From Nemania diffusa (lineage: Eukaryota > Ascomycota > Sordariomycetes > Xylariales > Xylariaceae), in contig JBBPUQ010000003.1 in the NCBI GenBank assembly GCA_038501195.1, positions 4,556,501 through 4,620,500 on the forward strand: 64,000 nt of DNA, in the 5' to 3' direction. The translations under genes and the position numbers were made by a program. How positions within the stretch are numbered: the first letter of the stretch is position 1; every line of letters starts with the position of its first letter. A model generated the notes under the pieces. It was given only the letters and a program-made list of their open reading frames with translations. It was not told the origin of the DNA and made no database searches. Positions 1 through 11,431 of the stretch are shown here, piece after piece.

Positions 1-1420
1 TTTTTAACTTAAAATATAACGCGATTACTTACTATCTATTAATATAAACTTCTTATATTTTTTGAATATTTGTTAAAATGATAGTTTTGTCTAGGTTTAT
101 TTCTAAAGATCTCTTGAAAAAAAACTAGGCATAAATTAAACCAGAAAATATCGAAAAAAACTTATTAATTAACAGCAAAACGGTCAAAGTTTTTAAAACA
201 AAGTGTATTATATATAAATTGCAAGTTTTATAATATTTTTAAGCCGATATAATAAATAATTTAGCTGCTTCTGATATAACAGATAGCAATTATTATATTA
301 CTACTTTATAAAGTTACTTAAACAATATAAGCTAAACAATTAACGATATTTTTAAAGTCGGCTTTATCAAAGTTATTTTTAAATATTAAGTTTAAGCTAA
401 AAACTTAAATAATATAAACTTAATTGATAAAAAAGTAACAAAGCTGTTGTATTAAGTTGTATAATTTAGAACTAATTATCTTAAAAATATTAGAGCATTT
501 TTTTCTATCTGAATTTTAAGTTATAAAAAAAAACAGCTTTTGTTATAGAGCTAGCGACTTTAGTTACTAAATGCGATGTTTTCAAAAACCTATTTATCTT
601 AAAGTTTTAAGCTGTTATATACAACTCTTTTACTGCTAAAGGCATACACTTAAGTTCTTTGTTGCTGCTATGTAACTAATTTTCAATAAGTATTAAAGGC
701 TCGATTGTCTTAGCTTTAAACTTTGCTTTTGCAGGACCTAAAAAGCGGGAAATTTTGGACGCTTACTGCGCAAAGTATGCCTTAAATCAAAACTTTTGTA
801 TTTTTGCAGGTTTATGCTTAAGCTTTCTATTATCAGGCAAATCTTATTTAAATACAAATAACCTTAACATCTAAGCTTTAGCTTTAATATTAAAAAAGCT
901 TAAAAAGCAAGTATAATTTTTTCAAGCTTAATTAAAGTTATATAAAAAGAATATCTAAGCCGATGCTATCTTTTTTACTACTTAAAATATATATTTTTAT
1001 ATCTTGCTACTACAATACAACTAATGCTATATAAATAAAAATGACTTAAGCATTATATACTTAAGTTTAGCTTTTAAATAAAATAAAAATATAAAAGTTT
1101 TAAATGCTAGCTTTATATAACACTTTAGTCAATTAAACTTTGCTAGCTTTTATAGCTATATAAATTAAACTGTTAGTAATACCTATATAAAAAGCAGGTT
1201 TTACAACAGTATATATATATCTCTAAAGCTACAAAATCGCAAAAATAAAACTGCGCTTATAGCATTTTTTCTAAAGTTATATCAAAAACTTTCAAAGCTA
1301 TCGCTAATAAAAAAGCTTACTAAAGCTATCTTTTTTTTTTTTAAAAATATTTTTGTATATAGATATTATTTTCGTTTTATTTTTTAAATTTAAACTAAAT
1401 ACTTTTGCAGCGATTTCTTT

Positions 1421-1860
1421 TTAAATTAAAACTAATCTTTGCTTTTTAGTTTAAACTAGTCCCCTTTACCAAAGTTAAAATTTACCCTATATTTAAATTT
1501 AAACTGATCTTTATTTTTTAGTTCAGATTTAACTCTCCCCTTAGGTTTAAACTAATCTTTGCTTTTAAATTTAAACTGATCTTTTTTACTAAAGTCAAAA
1601 CCTACTTTATACTCAAATTTAGACTGATTTTTGCTTTTTAGTTTAGATTTAACTTTTTTCTTAGGTTTAAACTAATCTTTGCTTTTAAGTTTAAACTAAT
1701 TCTTTTTACTAAAGTCAAAACCCACTTTATATTTAAATTTAGACTGATTTTTGCTTTCTAGTTTAAATTCAACTTTCCTTTTAGGTTCGAATTGATCCCT
1801 ATTTTCAAATTTAAATTTAATTTTTTCTTTAAATTCAAACTGATTTTTATATCAAAGTTT
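1421..1860. repeat. 120-bp tandem array, RIP-diverged
   Basis: About three and a half copies of a 120-bp unit can be read: the bases at 1541, 1661 and 1781 restart the same motif (TTAGGTTTAAACTAATCTTT and variants). Copies differ mainly by C/T changes. On the minus strand the array keeps one reading frame almost throughout, giving a Lys/Phe-rich repeat peptide whose stops are nearly all TAG where sister copies read CAG (Gln). This suggests a protein-coding repeat later damaged by RIP. Confidence 0.8.
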
Positions 1861-4070
1861 CTATTTATTAACCTTTAAAATTTACTTCTTTTATATATCA
1901 AAGTATTTATTTCAAAAAAAAGCCTTTAAATTAAAAATTAATTATACGATCTATTAACAATACTTTTAATGTTTTTGAAACAACTGCTTTTGAATAATTT
2001 TATACAGATTTTTATTTAATATCGATTAGCTATATCGTTAAACTATCTGATTATTTAGACCGCTTAAAGCAAGCATAGATAATATTAACAAAGAAGTACT
2101 ATTCTATATATAGCTATATTAATTCGAAACTTTGTATTCACACTATATAAAAGCTTAAAAAAAAATGGACTTTTTTTCTAATAAAGCAATAGATCACAGT
2201 TCGTAATTGTTATTAACAAGTCTATATCAAGCTAAATATATATATTTTCTAGTACCTGCGATATTTCGCGAATTTTTTACAACGATTTTTATTACTTTTA
2301 TAATATATAAATAAAACAGTTCTAGCGAAATATAAAAATTAAAATATATAATAAATAGTTTTTAATATATAAACATACTTTGTTTTACTATAATAAAATA
2401 GTTTTATTAAAACTAGAAAATTTGCTAATTTATTTAATATACTTTTAAATTTATTTAATTATATTAAATTTCGAAGTTTTTACTATTTTTTTAGTAGTTT
2501 TAATGTTTAGTTTTAGCTATAACTTTAAATATCTATTTTTTTAATATTAACTTTAATATAATAGTTTACTAAATCTAACATTATTATTATTTTTTTACTT
2601 AATATTTATTAAATATATTTTCTATTAATTTTAATATATTACTATTGATAATATAAAAACTTCTTAGTTGTTTATCTATTATTTTAACAAAAGTATATCT
2701 ATCCTTTCGCTGAAAATAAACTGTCGAAACTAAAAACATTTAATACTTCAGATTTATATCCTTTAGATCTAAAACGTCTAAACTATAAAAATAGCAACTT
2801 TTACTTCTTTTAAAATTATAAATTTATTAAAAGATAGTAAAATATATTTTTTATCTGTTATAGAAGTTATCGATATATTAAATCAAGCAGAAAATCCGAC
2901 TGAAATAATTATAAAGATATTTCAAGAAGTAACACAGTATTAAAATAGTATCAAAAACTTTTAAATATAAATATCTTATTTATAAAATCTAACATTAAAT
3001 AAAAAACTATAAAAAAGCAAATATAATATCTTTAAATAATAAATGGGTAAATTTTATAACAAAATATACTATATTATTGCAAAAAAAAGATATAAAATTA
3101 GAAACAAAAAAACAGAAATAATTAAATCGCTTACTTTGCTCGGCATAACTAGCTCGTAGTTTTAGCATCTGATTTAGTTAAAATTGCGTAATTTTTTTAA
3201 CACATTATAAAATTAAATAGCACGCTACAACTTAAGCTATCTTTTTGCTGCAGTATTATTTAATATTCAAATATATCACTAGATCACATTTAAGGCTATA
3301 GGTCGGCAGAGCATCTAAAAGACTCTTAATATACAGATAATCGATATTACTAGCTTCAACAACATCGTTTATTATAAACTAACTAACAAAGAAATAACGG
3401 CCGCTTAAATAGTAGTTAGCCTGTACAGCTTTTTAATAAACGAGCTATTAACTTTAACATTTATCAAAAATATAGAATTCGACAAAGCTATTAAGTTGTT
3501 TGAAATAAGCAGGCAAGCTAGCAAATAGTTGTTTCTGCTTACAAAAGCTAATCTTTTTAAATCAAAAAACAGTAATACAATATTTAGCATATATATAAAG
3601 CTTATATTTATAAAACCCGATATATTTTAGTTTGTAACTTAGTATTTTTGTAAAATTTCTATTTCGTTTGATTTAAAAGCAGCTTTTAATAAAATATATT
3701 AGTTAGCAAGATATAATATTTTAGAACTTTTTATAAATATAGTAGCAGAAATTAAAAAAGTAATATATATGCATTACTGCTAGATCTAGCTAATATATAG
3801 CTTTAGCATAAATCAGCTAAAATATTAATTAAATATTAATTATTTTGTCGACAAGATAACAAACTGTATATATAAGCTAAGTATATAAGTAAAAAAAAAG
3901 CCTAATGCAAAAAAGGACTTTTCCGATATAAAAAAAGGCCTAGGTTTTTTTTAGGACGACTTTAGCTCGATTAAGGTCTTTAAGCATAAAGCTATATACT
4001 AAAAAAGTAAAAATACCAAACAGTAAATCTAGCCTTAAACACTGTCTAAAACTCAGAATAGCTTTATAAT

Positions 4071-4183
4071 AAAGCAAACTTTTTATAATAAAACAAACTT
4101 TTCATAGTAAAACAAACTCTTCATAGTAAAACAGACTTTTTATAATAAAACAGACTTTTTATAGTAAGACAAACTTCTGTAAC
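4071..4183. repeat. 19-bp tandem array, about six copies
   Basis: Successive 19-bp units begin at 4071, 4090, 4109, 4128, 4147 and 4166, each of the form AAAACAAACTTTTCATAGT with C/T and G/A variation. The array leads into a longer direct repeat that recurs at 7494-7566, so it may belong to the end of the same element. Confidence 0.8.
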
Positions 4184-4210
4184 AGACTTTTGTTTAAAAC
4201 TTTTTATAAA

Positions 4211-4284
4211 GACAGACTTTTGCAACAAACTCCTAAAACAGGTCTTCAGAGCTGAGATCTTGCTAAAAATAGAAAATCAAGCTT
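4211..4284 (+). repeat. Direct repeat, left copy (RIP-mutated)
   Basis: This segment matches 7494-7566 over roughly 70 bases, including the shared core GAGCTGAGATCTTGC / AAGCTGAGATCTTGC and AAAATCAAGC. Where the right copy has CC, TGG or GCC, this copy has CT, TAG or GCT, the direction expected of RIP. It is followed by AT-rich DNA. Confidence 0.75.
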
Positions 4285-6059
4285 TTAAAAATGTAAAGAT
4301 ATTAAAAAGTCATCAAAATATCTATTGACTTTTTTTAATTATATTAAAAACCAAAATTAAATTAAATATTAAAACCAAGTTAAAAACTAAAATTAAAAAT
4401 ATTAAAACTAAGTTAAAAACTAAAATCAAAAATATTAAAACTAAGTTGAATATTAAAATTAAATTAAATATTAAAATCAAATTAAATATTAAAATTGATT
4501 AATTAAATATTACAATTAAATAATACTTTAGTTATAATTAAACTTTAGTTTTTTTAGCTTTTTTTTTAATATAATATATAATTGTGTAAATTTTATTTTT
4601 AATAATAATAATTATATTGTAGTAAATTATGCAAAAAATAATTTATTTTTAAATTTTAATTGTATAAATTTTATAAAGTAATATATAGTTTTAGTTATTT
4701 TTGTTTTATTAAAGCAGTAGTTATATATTTAATATAATTAGTATAATTTTAAAGTTAAAAAATCTAAATTAAAATAACTTTTTTATGTTTTAATAAACTA
4801 TATAATAATTTATGTTTTTTATAATATAAACATTTTAAAATATATAAATTAATTTAATAAGCTATAGTAAATTATTAATAATAACAATATATAGTTTTAA
4901 AAGCTTTTTAAAATATTATAAATTAATATTTATTTAAATTTTATTAAAAAGCTATTATTATAATAAAAGCTGTAATTACTAAATTAATTTTAAAGTTAAA
5001 TTTTTTAATTTTATAATTAATACTTTATATAAAAATATCGCTGATTTGATTATTATTTATATAATAAATTATATAATATTTTATTTTAAATTATTTAAAA
5101 TTATAATATTAATTAAATTAAATTTAATATATATTTAATAATTTTATTAGTTAACTATTATAAAAAAAAAGTTTTTTATTTATTTTATAAATAAAATATT
5201 TTTTTTGTTTAATTAATATTTTAAAATTGTAATATTATTTTTAGTTAAATAAAAATATAAATTAAAATATTAAAAAAATATAATTAAATTATAATAGTAT
5301 TAAATATTAACAAAAAAAATTTAATATTTAAACAGTTTTTATATAAAATTATATATTAGTTATATTTTAAATTATAATAATTAAAAATTAAAACTTTAAA
5401 TTTAAATATAAATAAATTATATTTTAAAATTAGTTTTAATTAAATATATTTTTTTTTAGTTTTTTTTATAAATTATTTAATAAAAATAATTATTAAAAGT
5501 TATTTTTAATATAATATTGCAATAAAAACAAAATATTAAAATATTATTAATAATTAAAATTTTAATTATATTTTTAATTAAAATTTAAAATATTTAATTA
5601 TAAAATTTATTATTATAATAATTAATTATAAATAAAATAAATATAATATTAATATTATATAAAATATAAATGTAATTATTTAGTTAATTTTATAAAATAA
5701 TATATTTACTGCTTTTTATAATATAATAAGTAATAAAATCTAAAAAATTAAATTATAACTAAAAAAAGTTAAATATTTGCTATAATAATTTATATATAAT
5801 ATTTTACTATTAATTAAATTATAAATTAATAATAAAATATATAACTTTTTATATTTAATTTGTTATATATTTTAGTTATTAATAAACTTATATATATATT
5901 ATATAATTAATTATTATTACTTAAATATAATATTTAATTATAAATTATATTTAAAAAAGTTTTTTTTAAATAAAATTTGTTGCTTTTATAAAAACTATAA
6001 ATATTTTAAAAATATTGAAATATATAACTATAATATAAAAAATTATTAAAATATATTTT

Positions 6060-6575
6060 TATATTTTTATAAAAATTATAAAGCTACTTTTATAAAAAAA
6101 GGTTATTTTAAATAGTATAAATAAATTATATATTTTAAAAAAAAACTGTTTTTTTATAATATATATAAAGCTGCTTTTGTAAAAAAAAGTAGTTTTAAAT
6201 AGTATAAATAAATTATATATTTTAAAAAAAAACTGTTTTTTTATAATATATATAAAACTGCTTTTGCAAAAAAAAGTTATTTTAAGTAATATAAATAAAC
6301 TATATATTTTAAAAAAAAATTATTTTTTTATAATATATATAAAACTGCTTTTATATAAAAAAATAGTTTTAAACAATATAAATAAGCTATATATTTTAAA
6401 AAAAAATTGTTTTTTTATAATATATATAAAATTGCTTTTATATAAAAAAGTAGTTTTAAGTAGTATAAATAAACTATATATTTTAAAAAAAAACTGTTTT
6501 TTTATAATATATATAAAGCTATTTTTATAAAAAAAAGTAATTTTAAATAATATAAACAAATTATATATTTAAAAA
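6060..6575. repeat. 87-bp tandem array, 5-6 copies
   Basis: The same landmark (the base after a run of about nine A, before a T-rich tract) falls at 6146, 6233, 6320, 6407 and 6494, a constant spacing of 87. Each unit has an A-run, a T-run, TATAATATATATAAA and a variable GCTTTT segment. Because 87 is divisible by three, spurious repetitive open frames of 79-88 codons appear on both strands; I do not treat them as genes. Confidence 0.9.
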
Positions 6576-7493
6576 AATAACTAATTAATTTAATTAAATA
6601 ATATAAATTAAATATAAATATAAAACTAAAGTTATATATAAAAAAGTTAAATTTAAATTTAAATTTAAAGTTTTTAATTTATAAATAGCTATTTTTAATA
6701 TAATAAAAGTTTAAAATTAACTTTATAAATTTAATATTTAGTTTTTTTTTTATTAATAAATTAATTTTGTTTAATTTTAATAAATTATTATAAATTTATT
6801 ATTTATATATTTTAATTAATAAAACTAAATAATAAATAAATAATAAAATTAAATAAATTAATTTATATTAAAATTTAAAAATTATTTTTATAATTATTTA
6901 AGTTTTTTTATATATAATATTTTAATAATATTAAATTTTTAATAAAAGCTTTTTATATAATATATATTTTATAATTTAATTGTTAAAAAAATAATTTTTA
7001 AATAAAAATCTATTTATTTTAAAATAAAAAATATTAAAATTTGCAGTATATATTATTTAATAATAATTAAATATTATAAATATAAATAAGTTTATTTTTA
7101 AAATATTATAATATAATTTTTAAATTTAAATAAATTAAAAAATATTTTTAATTAAATATTAAGTCGATATTATTTATTAAATAAAAAATAAAACTAATAA
7201 AATATAGCTGTTATAAATATAAAGCTAAAAAAATTTAGTTTAAATATAAAAAGTTATTATTTAAATTTATTTAAAAAAGTTTTAAAAATATAAATATTAT
7301 AAAATAATTATAAAATTAAATATTAATTAAATTAATAGTAATATATATATTTAAAAATAGTTTTATTTTAAAACTAGCTATATATATTTTATAAAATAAA
7401 AATAAAAGTTTAAATAATAAAAATATTAAAATATAATTAATTTTAAAATTTTATAGCTAAATAATGTTTTTATATATAAAGTAAACTTTTGTA

Positions 7494-7566
7494 GCAAATT
7501 TTTGTAACAAACTTCTGCAACATGTGTTCAAAGCTGAGATCTTGCCAAAAATGGAAAATCAAGCCT
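7494..7566 (+). repeat. Direct repeat, right copy (little RIP) at block edge
   Basis: This is the partner of 4211-4284. It keeps C and G at sites where the left copy carries T or A, and it sits exactly at the switch from AT-rich to G+C-rich DNA, immediately before the DUF3602-like remnant. It may mark one terminus of the element that truncated that gene. Confidence 0.7.
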
Positions 7567-7576
7567 CTAGCGGTTA

Positions 7577-7774
7577 AAGTACTCGGGCCGCGGCGGCGCA
7601 GGCAACTGGGGCGACAGCAGCGAGGGCGCGCAGCGCGCACGTGCCGAGCAGGACCAGCGGCGCAAAGAGGCCCTCGACGCCGGCATCGCGCGCGAGATCC
7701 GCGCGAGCCTGCCCCAGCCGCCGCGCACGTACCACCTGCACGAGCCCGGGCGCGGTCGGCGGCCGGAGGTGTAG
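7577..7774 (+). pseudogene. 3' remnant of a DUF3602 (Par32-like) gene
   Basis: An open frame without a start codon runs from the block edge to TAG at 7772-7774. It begins with the diagnostic SGRGGAGNW glycine-rich motif of the DUF3602 family, followed by a charged Glu/Arg/Lys stretch and a short Pro-rich end. Yeast Par32 of this family is a phosphorylated regulator linked to TORC1 and ammonium transport; whether that role applies here is unknown. A stop lies just upstream (7568-7570), and 5' of it there is only AT-rich repeat DNA, so repeated upstream GRGGAGN motifs and the start are missing. The codons are very G+C rich, unlike the adjoining block. An alternative is a 3' exon after an intron (TCTAG at 7566-7570 could be an acceptor), but no upstream exon is visible. 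Confidence 0.6.
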
Positions 7775-8373
7775 GCGTAGGCGTGTGGTTTACTTGGGAT
7801 TCTCGGCTTCTGGTTGTCTTGCTAATGACGGAAAAGAAAAAAGGAGGGTAGGGGGAGAGGGCGATAGAAATAATGATCAGTACAAACTCGGAACGTTCGA
7901 TGTTTTATGGCGACGGGAGACGATAAAGCGAAGACCTCGCTAGTACACATTGATGTTTCTTGGCAGAGACATTTTCCTGTACATAAAGGGCATGTATGAT
8001 GAATTAATGTATGTATAAGAAAAATGGAGATAAGCTCGATAGAGGTTGTAAAAGGAGCGGGCATCTTAGAAAGATACATTTGTATTTGTCTAAGAATAGT
8101 AATATCGGCGGCCTAGGCAGCTTTAGACATGATACACCGCATCAGAGCAAAAGCACAGAGCAATAGCATAGGTAGCAGCAAAGACTACTGCGCAAGTTTA
8201 TCATCACTCCACTATCAAAATGTCGAGGAAGCGGATTAGAAAAGCATGCCTTTCTCTCCGCAATGATTTAGCGCCCCTAACGCCATGATATGCCGGAATT
8301 AAATCATACAAGAACGCCGTGATATCTGCCCCAACTGTATGAAGTCCAATGCCCAACAATAGTGACGGCAAGT
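7775..8373. other. Intergenic, convergent 3' ends
   Basis: This lies between the DUF3602 remnant and the 3' end of RLP24. No coding frame is supported here; it probably holds 3' UTRs. Confidence 0.5.
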
Positions 8374-9975
8374 TTAGTCCGAGTCCACGTCCATGCCGTT
8401 GTCTTCTCCCACAAACTCGACGCCACCATCGACCCGCAGTTTCTGGCGCAACTTCTCCTTGCCGTGCACCTTGGCCTTCTCGGTAGGCAGCGTCTCCTCC
8501 ATCTGGTCGATCTGCTGGGGGTCCACGCCTTGCTCCAGCAGACGCCTCCGCTCGCTTCCGCGCATCCGAGGAAGTAGGTGGCTGTGAGTCTCCACAAGCT
8601 TCTTGTCGATGGCGAGTTCGCGGGCACGCTTGCCTGCCATTCTTCGCTTGTAATGAACGCGCTCGCGTTTTTGTCTTCAAATGGAGTCAGTAATGGCACT
8701 GTATGGGGATAGCTCTGTTGGATCGGGGAAACAGAAAACTCCTATGCAGCCAGTTTTTGTTCCTAGAGCAGGCTATGGGAGTGATAAAGCGCTTTGGAAG
8801 TCTTACCTGATCTCTTGGATGCGTGCCATGGCCTGCATAGTCTTCTCCCAAAGCGTTCTGTCGTATCGCACGGGTACATTGCGCCGTTGGGCAAATTGAA
8901 GGGTGGAATCCACTAAGGTTGTATGTATTAGCAGCCTTATCGTTAAAAAGTTCCATGATTATAGCAGTTGTGAACGCATGCGAGCAGACACTTAAATGTT
9001 CAAAAGGGGGATAAAGAGACAAGCGCAAAACATGGTGCACTCCAGGGCCAGAACACATACCGGTCATTTCCTTGCCAGCCGCCTTTCTATAAGCTTTTGT
9101 CCAGCCTAGCTTTCTAGGGTTTCTCTTCATTTTGAAGTTCTTGTGGCATTTTGACCTAGATTCCATGTCAATAGGTAGGCCTCCCGTGGTGGAACATGCT
9201 TATAAAAGGAAAGCAGTAAAGACAAGCTTGATGCGTGGACTTGGTCCCAGCCAGAGGAGTCGCATTGCCAATCATAGACGTGCTAGCTTGTGAGCCATTG
9301 CATAACAAGTCCTCTTGAAAGGCACTTTCTCCGACCTTCTACTTGTTCTAAAACTGCGCGCGCACTGGCCATATCCCGGTAATGTCTTCGCAAGTAACAA
9401 GGGGGTTCAAGGGGGTTCAAGTCGTAAGAACGGAAATGGGATCGTACCTGCAGAATCGAAATGCTTTCCCGTCATTTCGGACAAACTGTATACCCTTCCC
9501 TGTATATTGAACGTCAGCAGCTTCTCTTGACAGCGGCGTTTCCTAACATTCTAGGATATGCAAAGTTTTCAAACAAGATTCTTGCTGGAGAACAGGCTCC
9601 TTAACTTTGGAGATGGCTAGAAGAGGAAGGGAACGGGTCGTACCTGGATATGAGGGCCGAGAGCAGAAGTAGCACGTTTCCACCCTGCGTTGAGCTAAGT
9701 TAGTATCTAAAATATCGATGATGGTAAAAGAATCCCGAGGGTAGGAGAGGATGCGATTATAATCTTTTGTGTTTGTGATCCAGGAAGTATCCCATAATAA
9801 ACAGAATCAATAGTTTTGGAGCTTTTGTGCAATCCCAACATCTGTCGCCAGGTATAACTGCAGTCGCCCAGATGAAGGTATTCGCGAATAGCCCATACTT
9901 GACGCGGCAACTTGATTCGCAGGGAGCGCAGGGGTTATATTGCTGATAAGAGAACAATCCAACTACCTACCTCAT
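8374..9975 (-). CDS. RLP24: Ribosome biogenesis protein RLP24
   Basis: The product is the L24-like assembly factor of pre-60S particles; in yeast it enters in the nucleolus, recruits the AAA-ATPase Drg1 and is later exchanged for ribosomal protein L24. Six exons can be joined: 9975-9971, 9684-9644, 9499-9448, 9155-9061, 8912-8807 and 8674-8374. They total 600 nt, or 199 residues, the same length as yeast Rlp24. Readable landmarks are the zinc-ribbon start [36 protein letters not shown], then [36 protein letters not shown], and a charged C-terminal tail ending GMDVDSD. The first exon is only ATGAG, completing Arg2 across a 286-nt intron that has a good branch point (ACTAAC) and acceptor (CGCAG). 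The gene is divergent from PAM18. The internal exons are very secure; the 5-nt first exon is inferred from the conserved MRVETC start. Confidence 0.93.
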
Positions 9976-10330
9976 CTTGACAGGCCGGGTACTCTAGGTT
10001 CGTGATCTCGGTCGTGTCGGTCGGGAATCGTAGTTTGGGGCCCAAGTACAACTTGAGGCTCTGAGGTGAATGTTCTGTAAAAAGTACTGGGCGGTGGGGT
10101 GAATGGGAAGCTGCTGCATCCAAAATTTCCATCCAGCAGCTTATCGATACCGCCCACTACTGCATTTAAGGTTAGTTCCTGCAGTGTCTAAAAAGAAGTG
10201 GGACGTCCCCCCACCCCCAATTACTTACACAGGCGCATCGAAAATTGCCCCAATTCCAAGCCAGCATAAACTACATTGATCAGACACCGCCATAGACCGG
10301 GCCCAAATAAACAACGAAACTACCCAAGAA
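9976..10330. promoter_or_regulatory. Divergent promoter region RLP24 / PAM18
   Basis: These 355 bases separate two divergently transcribed start codons and must hold both 5' UTRs and promoters. I see a C-run (10206-10222) but no clear TATA box. Confidence 0.5.
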
Positions 10331-10744
10331 ATGGTCTCCATACTCGCAATCGGAGGCGGCGCGGCCGTCGCAGCATTCCTCGGACGAGCCGGCCTCGTGG
10401 CATGGCGGCGCTCGCGCGGCGGCGTCGGCGCAATGGGCAAGGCCTTCTTCAAGGGCGGGTTCGAGGAGCGGATGACCAAGAAGGAAGCCTCGTTGATATT
10501 ATCTCTCAAGTACGGCCTCCCACCCCCCTCGCCACCCATCCTTCCGGCGGGGGTTCCCGTCGTACCAGCCTCGACAGGAGACAATAGCTAACAACACCGC
10601 AGCGAGCGCGCCATCACGAAAGAGAAGATCCGCAAAGCCCACAGGACCCTGATGCTCCTGAACCACCCGGATCGAGGCGGAAGCCCGTACCTTGCGACCA
10701 AGGTCAACGAGGCGAAGGAATTTCTCGAGAAGACCGCTAGCTAG
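10331..10744 (+). CDS. PAM18: Mitochondrial import motor J-protein PAM18/TIM14
   Basis: Pam18 is the J-domain subunit of the presequence translocase motor in the mitochondrial inner membrane and stimulates the ATPase of mtHsp70 (Ssc1). Two exons, 10331-10509 and 10603-10744, give 106 residues, normal for the fungal family. The protein starts with a hydrophobic segment ([22 protein letters not shown]), has [16 protein letters not shown] typical of the family, and then a short J domain with the catalytic HPD in [11 protein letters not shown]. The intron ends CACCGCAG with the branch motif AGCTAAC just upstream; splicing restores Asn at [15 protein letters not shown] 10331 is chosen because homologues begin directly before the membrane segment. 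Confidence 0.95.
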
Positions 10745-11431
10745 TCGAGGGAGCAAGTCTATGCTATTCTACTAGGAGGAACCATGCCGGTTCGCAGCTA
10801 CAAGCATAATTACCCGCCGATCGAGGGAGGAGGCCAGAGAAGATCGGAGGACTTATACCAACACCTGTACAGTATCAGAGCATTTCACGGAGCGATGGCG
10901 TTTCGAAAGGGTCACGGATGAGTTTACGCGATGAGTATCATCGAGGTGCCATATTCATAATTGGCTGTATAACTTTTTGCTGTGCAAATACATTCAACTC
11001 TCTTCAGACTGACTTTCTTCACATTGTTTGTAGAATCATCGTTATATTAAAGGCAACTGGCACGAATATGTATCACAAAGCAACTGAAGCCTAGGCGATA
11101 GCAGTAAGAACTGCAAGTTGAGGTCCGGATGGTGCTTCATAAGCACACTCTACTCTTACACATCATCTATGTCCCCATGGATACGTCACATTTCGTCATT
11201 TGTAAACTGTTCATTGCTGAACAATAGTAATGTAAGAACAGATGCCGGCCTTGATCTCATCAACCCATATCTATATAATATATCAGTACAATTACATCTA
11301 GGGCAATGCCTTGAAAATTTCCAACCTTACTATCATATTAGGAGCCGTTAATGTGCTCAATGAGCGGCGCGGATTTCTTCGGGCACCCACCATCATCCAT
11401 ATCTCCGTCCGTCCATTCATCATTACTGAAA
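10745..11431. other. Intergenic, convergent 3' ends
   Basis: This lies between the 3' ends of PAM18 and the Gfd2-like gene. Short open frames at 11118-11496 lack family features. Nothing else is seen. Confidence 0.5.

Larger units (their letters stand above)
1..7566. repeat. AT-saturated RIP-decayed repeat block
   Basis: This stretch is extremely A+T rich, especially 4300-7480, and stops codons crowd all frames. It changes to G+C-rich DNA within a few tens of bases at about 7566. Copies of its internal repeats differ mostly by C/T or G/A, as expected from repeat-induced point mutation, a premeiotic process of filamentous ascomycetes that mutates duplicated DNA. It contains a 120-bp array, a 19-bp array, an 87-bp array and a direct-repeat pair, described separately. 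Between 1 and 1380 and between 1900 and 4000 the composition is less extreme and short open stretches remain (for example 680-871 on the plus strand), but I could not recognise a transposase, reverse transcriptase or integrase. The original element type is therefore unknown. A centromeric or pericentromeric position is possible but cannot be shown from this window. Confidence 0.85.

Noticed and set aside
6264..6559. Repetitive open frames of 88 and 79 codons on both strands
   Set aside because: They are translations of the 87-bp tandem array, whose length is a multiple of three; composition is only Ile/Leu/Lys/Phe/Tyr and there is no independent support.
1421..6575. CRISPR-like arrays
   Set aside because: The repeats are contiguous tandem units without unique spacers, in a eukaryotic AT-rich context.
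7522..7943. ATG-started frames over the DUF3602 remnant
   Set aside because: They are in the wrong frames; the frame with the SGRGGAGN motif is the supported one and has no ATG.
8204..8699. Long minus-strand frames overlapping RLP24
   Set aside because: They are shadows of the RLP24 last exon in other frames; only the 8374-8674 frame carries family sequence.
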